A DNA stretch of 64,000 nucleotides from Pelotomaculum sp. PtaB.Bin104 (GTDB taxonomy: Bacteria > Bacillota > Desulfotomaculia > Desulfotomaculales > Pelotomaculaceae), in the NCBI GenBank assembly GCA_002067205.1, contig MVQL01000211.1:1-64000 (forward strand), written 5' to 3'. The notes below the pieces were generated by a model that was not told the origin of the DNA, did no database searches, and saw nothing but the letters and a program-made list of their open reading frames with translations. A program made the translations under genes and the position numbers. Positions 15,729 through 24,116 of this stretch are shown piece after piece (the first letter of the stretch is position 1; every line of letters begins with the position of its first letter).

Positions 15729-17288
15729 ATGAAGTGTGAGCCCGGGCCAGAAACAGTAAAAAAGAGGGAAAAAAGGACACCGGGAACGGTGCGGGTGGTC
15801 ATCGTCTTTGTGGCCCTGCTGGCCCAGTTGTTTTTGCTGACCTATACCGTTGAAGCGCTAAGGCATAATGCGGTTTACCTGTACCTGCTGCTGGAAGTAT
15901 TGGGAGCCGTGGCCGTAATTATGCTGGTCAGTAAAAACTATAACTCTTCCTACACTATTGTATGGCTGATTGTCATGCTGATCCTGCCCGTGTTCGGTTA
16001 TTTGCTTTTTATGCTTTGGGGCACAACGGGTTTAACCCACAGCAGGAGCAAGAGAATTCGCGAGACCATGGACCGGGGACGGGCCTTTCTAAACCAGGAC
16101 CCGGAGGTGTACGCCGAGTTTCAGCGCCGGCATCCCGACCGGCAGAGGATTGCCAGCTTTTTGCGCAACGAGGGCTTTCCGGTTTATAGGAATACCAAAT
16201 GCAGCTACTATCCTGTGGGTGAATTGCAGTTTGCGCAGCTGCTGAAGGATATGGAAGGCGCCGAGAAATTTATTTTCCTGGAATTTTTCATAATCGGTGA
16301 CGGACAGCTCTGGGACCGGGTGCACGACGTCCTGCGCTGCAAGGCGGCCGAGGGGGTGGAGGTGCGCGTCCTGTTCGATGACTTTGGGAGCATCACCAAG
16401 CTGCCGGAGGCGATCGACACGGAATTAAGGCGCGAGAATATCCAGGTGATCAGGTTCAACCCCGTACACCGCAATATTCTCAGGCTGATTATCAACTACC
16501 GCAACCACCAAAAAATCGCCGTCATCGACAGCAATATCGGCTACACCGGCGGCACCAACATTGCCGACGAGTACGTCAACCTCGACTCCCGGCTGGGGCA
16601 CTGGAAGGACACCGCGGTGAGGCTCGAGGGGGATGCCGTGTGGACCCTGACCGTGACCTTCCTGCAAATGTGGGAGTCCGAATCATATCTGCAGTCTGAT
16701 TACCTGAGCTACGCGCCCACCTGCCAGGTCGCCGGCGCCGGTTTTTACCAGCCCTTTGCGGACGGGCCGACCAATAACCCGAACAACCCGGCTGAGGAAA
16801 CCTACAGCCAAATCATTACCAGGGCTCAGGAATATGTTTATATTACCACCCCGTACCTGATTATCGACAATTTAATGAAGGAAACCTTATGTATTGCCGC
16901 AAAAAGCGGCACTGACGTGAGAATAGTGACCCCCAAAATTTGGGACCACTGGTATGTGCATATGGTGACCCGCTCCAATTACGGCGACCTGCTCAAGGCC
17001 GGCGTCAGGATTTACGAATATACGCCCGGGTTTATTCACGCCAAGATGATCCTCAGTGATGATGACAACGGCATCGTGGGCAGTATAAATATGGATTACC
17101 GGAGTTTCTATCTGCACTTTGAAGACGCGGTATGGATTTGCGGCGCCCCGGTGCTGGAGGAGATCAAGAAGGACCTATTGGATATTTTCGCCGTCAGCCA
17201 GGAAATAAATTTAACGGACTGGCAGGCAAGGCGGTGGCGCGTGAAAATGGCCCAGGGTGTCTTGCGTATTTTTGCCCCGCTGTTCTAA
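15729..17288 (+). CDS. cls: Cardiolipin synthase (phospholipase D superfamily)
   Basis: 519 residues. Two N-terminal membrane helices (about residues 21-43 and 50-85, including a PVFGYLLFMLWG turn) are followed by two PLD catalytic halves. HKD1 is HQKIAVIDSNIGYTGGTN (His near 260) and HKD2 is HAKMILSDDDNGIVGSINMD (His near 437). The enzyme joins two phosphatidylglycerol molecules into cardiolipin and glycerol at the inner membrane face. Length and layout match bacterial ClsA/Cls. The start is ATG 15729 after GGAGAAGGTGAAGAAGG. It is monocistronic, with a hairpin about 100 nt past the stop. Confidence 0.94.
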   Translation: MKCEPGPETVKKREKRTPGTVRVVIVFVALLAQLFLLTYTVEALRHNAVYLYLLLEVLGAVAVIMLVSKNYNSSYTIVWLIVMLILPVFGYLLFMLWGTTGLTHSRSKRIRETMDRGRAFLNQDPEVYAEFQRRHPDRQRIASFLRNEGFPVYRNTKCSYYPVGELQFAQLLKDMEGAEKFIFLEFFIIGDGQLWDRVHDVLRCKAAEGVEVRVLFDDFGSITKLPEAIDTELRRENIQVIRFNPVHRNILRLIINYRNHQKIAVIDSNIGYTGGTNIADEYVNLDSRLGHWKDTAVRLEGDAVWTLTVTFLQMWESESYLQSDYLSYAPTCQVAGAGFYQPFADGPTNNPNNPAEETYSQIITRAQEYVYITTPYLIIDNLMKETLCIAAKSGTDVRIVTPKIWDHWYVHMVTRSNYGDLLKAGVRIYEYTPGFIHAKMILSDDDNGIVGSINMDYRSFYLHFEDAVWICGAPVLEEIKKDLLDIFAVSQEINLTDWQARRWRVKMAQGVLRIFAPLF

Positions 17289-17390
17289 CAGGCTTGCAGG
17301 CGGTATTGATTAACCCGTCTTTGACAGGCCCGGTTAAAGATCTGCCGGCGGCTCCGGCGGCAATCGCGGTGATTTTTTTTGTATAACGAA

Positions 17391-17413
17391 AACCACCTGC
17401 TATGCAGGTGGTT
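17391..17413. terminator. Hairpin downstream of cls
   Basis: AACCACCTGC/GCAGGTGGTT, 10 bp with a TAT loop. The T-rich flank is weak (TTTTCG on the minus strand), so it may be bidirectional or only stabilise the 3' end. Confidence 0.5.
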
Positions 17414-17584
17414 CCAAAAAGCCTTAGCTATGAGCAGATCTTTTCAGTTTTAGTTGTTGATAGGCTGAATGCTATATCTTAGTTTAGAAGATGTTATGAA
17501 ATTAGAAGTAAGAAAAGGTTATGACCAAAACATAAATATTCAGGACAAATGTATGTCAAGTACCCTTTTAAGGGTTGTGGGGCA

Positions 17585-17690
17585 TGAATGCGGTTGGTGG
17601 AATTGTCAGCGAGTCTTGAGACTCAGCTTAGAACCAAGCCCTTATAGGGCTAGAGCAAACCACCCGCTGAGCGGGTGGTCATGATTATAT
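17585..17690 (+). other. Structured three-hairpin element, possibly an IS200/IS605-type right end or guide-RNA-like remnant
   Basis: Three consecutive stems are visible: GAGTC-TTGA-GACTC (17611-17624), AGCCC-TTATA-GGGCT (17637-17651) and ACCACCCGC-TGA-GCGGGTGGT (17659-17679), then ATGATTATAT. The order of small stems ending in a GC-rich hairpin near an AT-rich edge recalls IS200/IS605 right ends and the omega-RNA that overlaps them. No transposase or TnpB/IscB frame is present next to it. The call is tentative. Confidence 0.35.
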
Positions 17691-17737
17691 AACTAGTCGC
17701 CTGCTTTAAAGATGTTCTGGTAGAAGGCGGCGCTGTT

Positions 17738-18364
17738 CTATAAGGTATGATTTACTGCTCCTTGCGGCATGGAACAGCTGCAGTTAAGTGTATAAAGGTA
17801 GTTCCATTTAGAGCCATGCTTTAATTCATCAGTGTAGATTTCAGTGATCATATTTCTATATGGTAAAAATTCAAGGCCGAATAATATTTTTCTATATCTT
17901 TCAACCGCAGCAAGCTCCCCGAACAGGGCCTTTGTAATCCCGTTGCAATAACTTTCAGGAGGCTGGAAAGCATCGTTCTGGGCCGGTGGAATTTCCTGGC
18001 CTGTCAGCTGCCAATACAGCTCTCTGAGCATCTTATTATGTTTAATTTCATCGTCTCGAATCGCTGCAACAATTTCTTTTTGTGCAGGTGGAGCAACACT
18101 AAGCATGTAATTATAAAATAATTCATCTTCTCTCTCGCCGCTTACCGACGCAATAATTAGCCTCAGGGCTTCCGGATAAGCATATTGCGGCACATACATG
18201 TAGGTGGGGAAATATTTATAGTTAATGTATGGATAGCCTGGATATGGCGTCAGCAGCGGACTGGTCCCCCGGCCACAGAACGGACAATTATTATATACAT
18301 TGTTTGTTTTGATTTGTTCGGCCTTATCTGCAGTAACATTTCTTGTTTTAGCATTGTCCATCAT
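17738..18364 (-). CDS. Ferritin-like di-iron-fold protein
   Basis: 208 residues. An N-terminal segment carries a CxxC pair (NNCPFCGRGT) and a Tyr/Pro-rich stretch (PYPGYPYINYKYFPTYMY). Two helical pairs then show ferritin/rubrerythrin-type ligands: SGEREDELFYNYML with RDDEIKHNKML, and GELAAVERYRKILF with YTDELKHGSKW (E...ExxH twice). This suggests a di-iron four-helix bundle. Tyr-rich ferritin-like proteins are common in spore coats, but localisation is inference. ATG 18364 was chosen because GAGGTG lies 6 nt upstream on the minus strand; GTG 18373 is the longer option. Confidence 0.72.
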   Translation of the reverse strand: MMDNAKTRNVTADKAEQIKTNNVYNNCPFCGRGTSPLLTPYPGYPYINYKYFPTYMYVPQYAYPEALRLIIASVSGEREDELFYNYMLSVAPPAQKEIVAAIRDDEIKHNKMLRELYWQLTGQEIPPAQNDAFQPPESYCNGITKALFGELAAVERYRKILFGLEFLPYRNMITEIYTDELKHGSKWNYLYTLNCSCSMPQGAVNHTL

Positions 18365-18718
18365 AGAAAACACCTCTTTCTGATAGCATTGTATGGAGTA
18401 ATAACCAGAATGTTACTGAGGAATAGATCAGAATTTAAGCCAGGCCAAAGCTGAACAACAAATTTCCTTCACCCGGCACCTAAATCCATAATTTTCGCAT
18501 ATTGTATAGCAGCACCCATTTTATTTTTCCAGGGATTGCTTTCGTCCCCGGGAAGGCGGTTTGGTTTTAAGCACTGGCTTTTTAGCGCAGGCGGCTGTCA
18601 GCCGGCAGAAGTCCGAAAAGATAACCCACCGGCTTAACCTGGTGGGTTGTTGAGTTTTTCCTGCTGATTGAATGAATAAATAAGGACTATTTAATTTAGA
18701 ATAAGAAGGATCATTAAG

Positions 18719-19018
18719 ATGTTCGGGCTCAACCTGTTCAATAAAAAAAAGGTTTTCAAAAAGACTAGATGGTCACTTGGCGCCAACCAACCAGGTGCTG
18801 AGGAAATAGTTAAAAATAAGCTGGAAATTATCCTGGGCGAGATCGTGGTCCGGATCGTGCGGGACAATACTACCCAGCCTCAAAACGAACTTACCGCAGT
18901 AATACCCCGGGCTGAGATTCGCCGCAAGTATTACCAGCAGGGGCAATTAGTCTTAGAGGAAGAAGTGATCCTCAACAGTATCACCTTGGTTGACGCTCCT
19001 TCTCGCGCCATGAAGTGA
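18719..19018 (+). CDS. Hypothetical protein
   Basis: 99 residues, starting MFGLNLFNKKKVFKKTRW, with a C-terminal half rich in charged beta-like segments (EIVVRIVRDN, GQLVLEEEVILNSITLV). No signal peptide, no Cys, no recognised family. AAGGATC lies ahead of ATG 18719. It stands alone between the ferritin-like and DUF3231 genes. The 18365-18718 spacer before it contains a GGTGGGTT/AACCCACC hairpin (about 18625-18650), probably a terminator of an upstream transcript. Confidence 0.5.
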   Translation: MFGLNLFNKKKVFKKTRWSLGANQPGAEEIVKNKLEIILGEIVVRIVRDNTTQPQNELTAVIPRAEIRRKYYQQGQLVLEEEVILNSITLVDAPSRAMK

Positions 19019-19136
19019 TCAGACCAGTTCCTGGCGTTGCGTGCCTGAGAACTTTACACTGTTGTCAATTCTTCATGCCTGACCACTTGAGGAGGTTGTT
19101 CCATCCGGATTGCCAAACCGTGTTTACCTGGAGTTC

Positions 19137-20213
19137 TTAATGCATTTTCCTTTTCAGTGCATCCGGGTCAGCTGCCTGTGGAGGCTCCTCCAGCCAGGCG
19201 TTATCAATAAGAATATTCACACCGTCCTCTGAGTATTTTGCCACTTCGGCCGTTAAGCGGGTGAAAGTAACTGCTACATCGTGTCTTATGCCGACTGAAA
19301 TTGCTTTTCCGAGATTGCCAATTTCCATAGCATTAAAAATTCTAACATTATGCAGCTTTAATTTATCTGAAAACGGCGCCTCTGTTGACTGTAGAACCCC
19401 TGAGTCCCACGTTGCCGGCATTGGCAGCCCGTTCTTTATTAGCAGAGAGCTTAAGACTTCGATTTGTTTAATCGCTATATCCCGGCCCCTGAACATATAA
19501 TCACGCACTTGTTCTGATTTTGCCACCTGGGCAAAACCTGTAAACAGAGCTTTTCTTAAAAAATTTGTTTTAGCTCTTGAAAAAATATGGGAGATTTCAA
19601 GTGACGTGAGCGGTCTGCGCTCACCCAGAAAGCCTGTCATAAAGGACCTTTTTTTGGCAAAATCAACCCGGTCAGGTATTGGTATTTGGGGTGCCCTCAA
19701 GTAAAGACCCTTGGCTAGAATTACACTGGCTGTTTTGTTATAAAGCTCCGCAGCTGAAGCCAAACATTCTGTGAAGTATTTTCGTATATCGGTACGGGCT
19801 GTCATTGTCAAAGCTGTGGCATAACCGTTAATTCTGATTTCAGCCATAAATTCCATATAGCTTAAAATGAACTGGTCTGTGAATAAGCGGGGTGCGTTTA
19901 TGTTGACGTCTTCGTCGGTAAAGCCGCGTGGTAGGGGATGTTGTTCCTTTTGATAGATGGCCGAAATTGTTTGACCGTGTTGCCTGGCTATATGTAAAGC
20001 ATATTCTAAAACCCCGCTTATTTCTTCGTCCTGAACCTGGGCAAGAAGGTACTTGGCAACGCATTCTTTTAAGCTGCTGCTCATGAAGCCTGACCAAAGG
20101 TTGGCCAGCTCTGCTGAAGTAAGCCTGATGTCCTGTTTTTCTTCCAGGTTTAAATATTCTGCCGGATTAACAGTAGTATTTGACATTTGATTACTGGTAT
20201 TTGTGGTTTCCAT
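19137..20213 (-). CDS. DUF3231 family protein
   Basis: 358 residues, with two repeated all-alpha halves that both follow the DUF3231 pattern: LTSAELANLWSGFMSSS ... LLAQVQDEEI and, in the second half, LTSLEISHIFSRAKTNFLRK ... VAKSEQVRDYMFRGR. It also has HGQTISAIYQKEQHPLPRGF and NGLPMPATWDSGV. The family is frequent in endospore formers, where members are often made during sporulation; biochemical function is unknown. ATG 20213 is preferred because GGAGGTTGTGAC precedes it; the longer frame to 20270 has no ribosome-binding site. Confidence 0.78.
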   Translation of the reverse strand: METTNTSNQMSNTTVNPAEYLNLEEKQDIRLTSAELANLWSGFMSSSLKECVAKYLLAQVQDEEISGVLEYALHIARQHGQTISAIYQKEQHPLPRGFTDEDVNINAPRLFTDQFILSYMEFMAEIRINGYATALTMTARTDIRKYFTECLASAAELYNKTASVILAKGLYLRAPQIPIPDRVDFAKKRSFMTGFLGERRPLTSLEISHIFSRAKTNFLRKALFTGFAQVAKSEQVRDYMFRGRDIAIKQIEVLSSLLIKNGLPMPATWDSGVLQSTEAPFSDKLKLHNVRIFNAMEIGNLGKAISVGIRHDVAVTFTRLTAEVAKYSEDGVNILIDNAWLEEPPQAADPDALKRKMH

Positions 20214-20520
20214 GTCACAACCTCCAAATTCTGTGCACCGCACTGACTGCCGCATCTTGTGCTCGGGCACTCGTAGACATTATGGTTTCATTACTTTTAG
20301 CCTTATTGTACCCTTGGTAGAGCTGCATTATTTAATTCGGTAGAAATAATCAGTTCATGAAAAATAGAGGTTGCCGGTCTGCTATAATGTTTGCCATTTT
20401 GTTCCGAATAAATGGTTATTATGTTTATTCAAGTTTTTATAAAATTATTATATATATCTTATCTAATAACGTTATCAGCTTATAATATTACTGTGCAAAT
20501 TGTTAGAGAGGATGTGTTCG

Positions 20521-20782
20521 ATGCGCCCCTTTACCATGAACGTTGTGCAGGACATGAGAGAGCAAAATATAATAGCCCTCGAACTCGCCAAGCGGGATAA
20601 CCGGAAAGTGGTCGGGATGTACTGCGCCTTTGCGCCCCAGGAGCTGGCGGCTGGCCGCCGGGGCGATCCCGGTGAGCCTCTGCGGCACCAGGCACGAGCC
20701 GGTTGAAGCTGCGAAAAAAATCCTGCCCCGCAACCTGTGCCCGTTGAGGATTTCGGCCTTTATCGAAATGATCGGCGGGTAG
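20521..20782 (+). pseudogene. 5' remnant of a 2-hydroxyacyl-CoA dehydratase (HgdB-like) gene
   Basis: The frame from ATG 20521 gives ALELAKRDNRKVVGMYCAFA then PQELA. A +1 change near 20648 continues as AGAIPVSLCGTRHEPVEAAK then KILPRNLCPL before stop 20780-20782. This is the N-terminal region of the FldB/FldC dehydratase family, the same family as the intact gene at 21750-23027. Two thirds of the gene are missing and the frame is broken. It directly precedes the activator gene, so the activator may once have been co-transcribed with it. Confidence 0.75.
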
Positions 20783-20877
20783 GTCCACGGTCCTCACCCG
20801 GGCAGCATCGAGGATAAAAAGTGTATTTGTTTTTCAAAGTTGTCATATTGTAATTTGGAGCAGGAGGTGACCTGGTT

Positions 20878-21657
20878 TTGCTTACGGTTGGGGTGGATGT
20901 GGGTTCGATCATGACCAAGGCTGTGATAATGAGCGACACTGCCTGGCAGAGTGTGATCATGCCGACGGGCTTCAGCCCGCGGGATGCCGGAACCGAGGCC
21001 TTGGAATCGCTCTTGCGGGAATTTAAGCTGAACCGCGGGGATATCGACATGATTATTGGCACCGGCTATGGCCGGGTGGCGCTCTCTTTCATTGATAAGG
21101 CGGTCACGGAGATCACCTGCCACGCCAGGGGCGCCCACTACCTGGTGGAGGGCGCCGATATGGTCATCGATATCGGCGGCCAGGACAGCAAGGTGATCCT
21201 CACCGACGGTGTGGGAAACGTCATCAACTTTGTTATGAACGACAAGTGTGCCGCCGGCACCGGGCGGTTTCTGCAGGTGATGGCCACCGCCCTGGGCTGT
21301 GACGTGAGCGAGTTGGCTGATCTAGCGCGGGGCGCTGATCCAGCCCAGATCAGCAGCATGTGCACCGTCTTTGCCGAGTCAGAGGTGATCAGCCTCCTGG
21401 CCCAGGGTGTCGGCAAGGACCGGATTATCGCGGGCATCCATCGCTCCGTGGCCACCCGGGTCGCCGCCATGGCGGAGCGGTTGGGCAAGGGGAGCAGGAT
21501 TACCTTCACCGGCGGCGTCTCGAAAAATGAAGGGGTGAGGGAGTGCCTCGCCCGTGACCTGGGCCGGGAAATCATCACCGTGCCCGACTCCCACCTGGCC
21601 GGTGCCCTGGGGGCGGCGCTGATTGCCCGCGGAAAAGCTAAAAAAGGGACAAACTGA
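20878..21657 (+). CDS. 2-hydroxyacyl-CoA dehydratase activator / DCCP reductase (BadF/HgdC ATPase)
   Basis: 259 residues of the ASKHA-fold activator family. The phosphate loop LTVGVDVGSIMTKAV lies at the start, the second nucleotide motif is VIDIGGQDSKVI, and the Cys ligands of the bridging 4Fe-4S cluster are in NDKCAAGTGRFLQ and SSMCTVFAESE. The homodimer uses ATP hydrolysis to push an electron at very low potential into its partner. The start is TTG 20878, preceded by CAGGAGGTGA. The convergent gene at 21750-23027 encodes a candidate partner. Confidence 0.9.
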   Translation: MLTVGVDVGSIMTKAVIMSDTAWQSVIMPTGFSPRDAGTEALESLLREFKLNRGDIDMIIGTGYGRVALSFIDKAVTEITCHARGAHYLVEGADMVIDIGGQDSKVILTDGVGNVINFVMNDKCAAGTGRFLQVMATALGCDVSELADLARGADPAQISSMCTVFAESEVISLLAQGVGKDRIIAGIHRSVATRVAAMAERLGKGSRITFTGGVSKNEGVRECLARDLGREIITVPDSHLAGALGAALIARGKAKKGTN

Positions 21658-21672
21658 ACGGAAAATACTTAA

Positions 21673-21703
21673 AAAAAGCAGCCGGTTAGGGCTGCTTTTT
21701 TTT
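21673..21703 (+). terminator. Rho-independent terminator
   Basis: AGCAGCC-GGTTA-GGGCTGCT flanked by A-run and T-run. It can serve both the activator gene and, less strongly, the convergent gene. Confidence 0.85.
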
Positions 21704-21749
21704 GCGCAAGTCGAAGTTTACAATTGCTGTCGATCATTATAAGGGGAGA

Positions 21750-23027
21750 TTATTTATTCCCCAACATCTCCAGGAAAGCCTCCACCCTGGTCTTAATCTG
21801 GGCGGTATCCTCCTGTCCGTAGTCTGTTTCCAGGTTCAACAGCGGGATATTATGCTCCTGGAGCACCTTTGCCACCCGGTTGGACTCCACCAGGTAGGGG
21901 TCGCAGAAAGCCAGGGTGCAGTTGATCACCCCGTCTGTCTTCATCTCCCCGGCCAGGCTCACTAGTTTTTTCATCCGGCCATCATTGGGCGTAAAGCAGG
22001 CGCAGTTGATGTCCAGGTAGCGGCCGGCAATGGCTGCAACCATTTCCTCTACGGTTTCCCCTTCTTCAGGGACCAGGTTTTCAAAATAGCGCAGCCCGGT
22101 GCACATTTCCTCGGCTACGATCACGGCGCCGCTGGTTTCAATGACGTGGGGCACCTTCCAGTTCGGCAGGGCCATCGGGGTGCCCGAGATGATCAGGCGA
22201 GGCGCGCCGGCCGGGGCGACCCCCTTGCCTTCCTTCACCCGGAACTCCAGCTCGTCGCAGAGGACGTTCACCTGGGCGGTGAACCGGGCCACATCGTCAT
22301 ACATGGAGATTTGTTCGATCAAAAGACAGTCCTTGCCGCTGATTGGGGCGGGGTCGTGTTTGCGCAGCTCGTTCAAGCGCAGGAGCGCCCGGCGCTTGGC
22401 GTTGGTGTCCTTGATCGCCAGGCGCAGAGAGGCGGCAGTGATCTTGTTGCCGGTGTATTCCTCTACCGAGGCCGCGAAGTCCCGCACTTCGCTCTGCCAC
22501 AGGGCCTTGTCTTTTTCCCACTTCATCTGAGGTGTTTCCATCACATGCACGGGAACGTAGTCGTTTAATATTTCAAAGGCCTTCTTTTTGCCGTCGCAGG
22601 TCGTTTCCCCGACGACCATGTCGCAGGACTCAAAATAAGGGCAGACCTTGCCCAGCTTGAACCCCATAAAAGATTTAATTAGCGGGCAAATATTTCTGGG
22701 CAGTACCTTTTCCGCCTGGGCTGCGCCGATCTCCACCCCCGAGCATAAGCCCACCTGGATCCCGCCTGCGGCTCGCACAATTTCTTCCGGGACGTAAACG
22801 CAAAAGGCGCCGATCACTTTGCCGCCCGCGGCCTTATGGTCCTGCAGCTCCTGAATGCGCAGGCCGTGTACCTCGCTAACTACAAAATCAAAATACTCCA
22901 TGGCCTCAGGCCTGTTTTCCTGGCTCATGTAAACACTGCCATAGGTAGGGGGTAATATGTTCAGCAGCTGGTCGTGCGCCTCCAGGTCCAGCCCAAGGGA
23001 CTCCCACATCTTGCGGTAATCAGCCAT
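21750..23027 (-). CDS. Double-cubane cluster protein / single-subunit 2-hydroxyacyl-CoA dehydratase family
   Basis: 425 residues of the HgdB/FldB fold, with a Cys-rich set at about 76, 95, 114, 129, 135, 144 (GAFCVYVPEE, RNICPLIKS, VCPYFESCD, TTCDGKKK) and 342, 344, 370, 375 (DINCACFTPND, CTLAFCDPY). Dehydratases of this family need two different subunits. Here a single long subunit is next to one activator, the arrangement described for double-cubane cluster proteins (DCCP, E. coli YjiM relatives), which reduce small molecules such as acetylene or azide in vitro. DCCP is favoured over dehydratase by inference. The start is ATG 23027 after AGGAGG; a 20-codon longer frame lacks a site. Confidence 0.82.
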   Translation of the reverse strand: MADYRKMWESLGLDLEAHDQLLNILPPTYGSVYMSQENRPEAMEYFDFVVSEVHGLRIQELQDHKAAGGKVIGAFCVYVPEEIVRAAGGIQVGLCSGVEIGAAQAEKVLPRNICPLIKSFMGFKLGKVCPYFESCDMVVGETTCDGKKKAFEILNDYVPVHVMETPQMKWEKDKALWQSEVRDFAASVEEYTGNKITAASLRLAIKDTNAKRRALLRLNELRKHDPAPISGKDCLLIEQISMYDDVARFTAQVNVLCDELEFRVKEGKGVAPAGAPRLIISGTPMALPNWKVPHVIETSGAVIVAEEMCTGLRYFENLVPEEGETVEEMVAAIAGRYLDINCACFTPNDGRMKKLVSLAGEMKTDGVINCTLAFCDPYLVESNRVAKVLQEHNIPLLNLETDYGQEDTAQIKTRVEAFLEMLGNK

Positions 23028-23633
23028 CGCAGTATGCCTCCTGTGAATTAGATAAATTTTAGCTATAAAGATTTGATGCTTGGTCATAATAATCCTTTAT
23101 TCATTTGATTCATTATTTTTATTACCTGCCCTTAGCCGATAAGATAATTTAATATTTTGAGTTTCAGGGAACTGAAATTGCTGGAAAAAAATATTTTTAT
23201 CATATTTATATTTGGCCTGTAATAGATTAGTAAAGTGATTTTTCTGGATCTTGGAAAGGAAAAGTTTGGGAATGTGAGTTTTCAGTCCTGTTTGCTTAAC
23301 AGTTGTTATTTTGTGCTGGTTACTGTGAAAATGTTACGTTTTAGGCACTTTATAACCATGGGGGTGAATATTAATTCATATCGAATTAGACTAACTAAAA
23401 AATTGATTCTATCACAAATGGTACAAGACTATATTAATAAATATAGTGCTTGTCTGGCATATAGTGATGTATGAAATAGAAAAGTTAATAAGTAATAAGA
23501 AAACTTGTTATTGATGTAACAAAAGCCATATAAGCAAAAAAAGTAGCTAATTATATTCATGTTAAGTCAGATAAATGGTTAATTAAGTTATTACAATAAA
23601 AAATTTAGTAATTTAAAATAGGGGGTTATAGCG
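23028..23633. other. AT-rich spacer with no recognised gene
   Basis: About 600 nt between divergent DCCP and pha genes. The only longer frame (23235-23474) has no ribosome-binding site and no family resemblance. The promoter for the pha operon should lie near its right end, where AT-rich DNA precedes the GGGGG of the first phaJ ribosome-binding site, but no clear -35/-10 pair stands out. Confidence 0.5.
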
Positions 23634-24050
23634 ATGGTTCATGATTATCCCTTTGGGGAAATAGAAGTTGGAGATCGCGCGAGGTACAGTAAAAGGGTCA
23701 CTGAAGCAGATATTTTTGCCTTTGCCGAGGTTACCGGTGATTTTAACCCCCTGCATATCGACCAGGATGCAGCCGCTGCAGGCTTCTTTAAGCAACGCGT
23801 GGCGCATGGGCTGTTCACCGCCTCACTAATCTCCACGGTTTTAGGCACCACCCTGCCGGGCGCCGGAACCATTTATTTATCCAAAGAGATCAATTTTAAA
23901 GCTCCCGCTTTTATCGGCGATACCCTGACGGTTGAGGTAGAGGTTCTAGAAAAAAAAGAGAACAAGCACATACTGGTAATGGGGACCAGGGTTATCAACC
24001 AGTCCGGCAGGTTACTCATAGACGGCCGGGCGACAGTGATGAAACCCTAA
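23634..24050 (+). CDS. phaJ: (R)-specific enoyl-CoA hydratase, MaoC-like, copy 1
   Basis: 138 residues with a single hot-dog fold. The hydratase-2 motif is in EVTGDFNPLHID (Asp 36, His 41), with the expected second block AHGLFTASLISTVLGTTLPG. It converts trans-2-enoyl-CoA to (R)-3-hydroxyacyl-CoA, the PHA synthase substrate. ATG 23634 follows GGGGGTTATAGCG. It opens a phaJ-phaE-phaC module that is repeated from 26648. Assignment as PhaJ rather than a generic MaoC protein rests on the neighbours. Confidence 0.87.
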   Translation: MVHDYPFGEIEVGDRARYSKRVTEADIFAFAEVTGDFNPLHIDQDAAAAGFFKQRVAHGLFTASLISTVLGTTLPGAGTIYLSKEINFKAPAFIGDTLTVEVEVLEKKENKHILVMGTRVINQSGRLLIDGRATVMKP

Positions 24051-24116
24051 CTAACTAATATACAAATACTGGGGCGCAGTAAGGCAAAAACCTATGATAA
24101 TAAACCAAGGAGGGAT

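Noticed and set aside
23235-23474. 79-codon ORF in the AT-rich spacer before phaJ
   Set aside because: No ribosome-binding site, low-complexity AT-driven composition, no family likeness.
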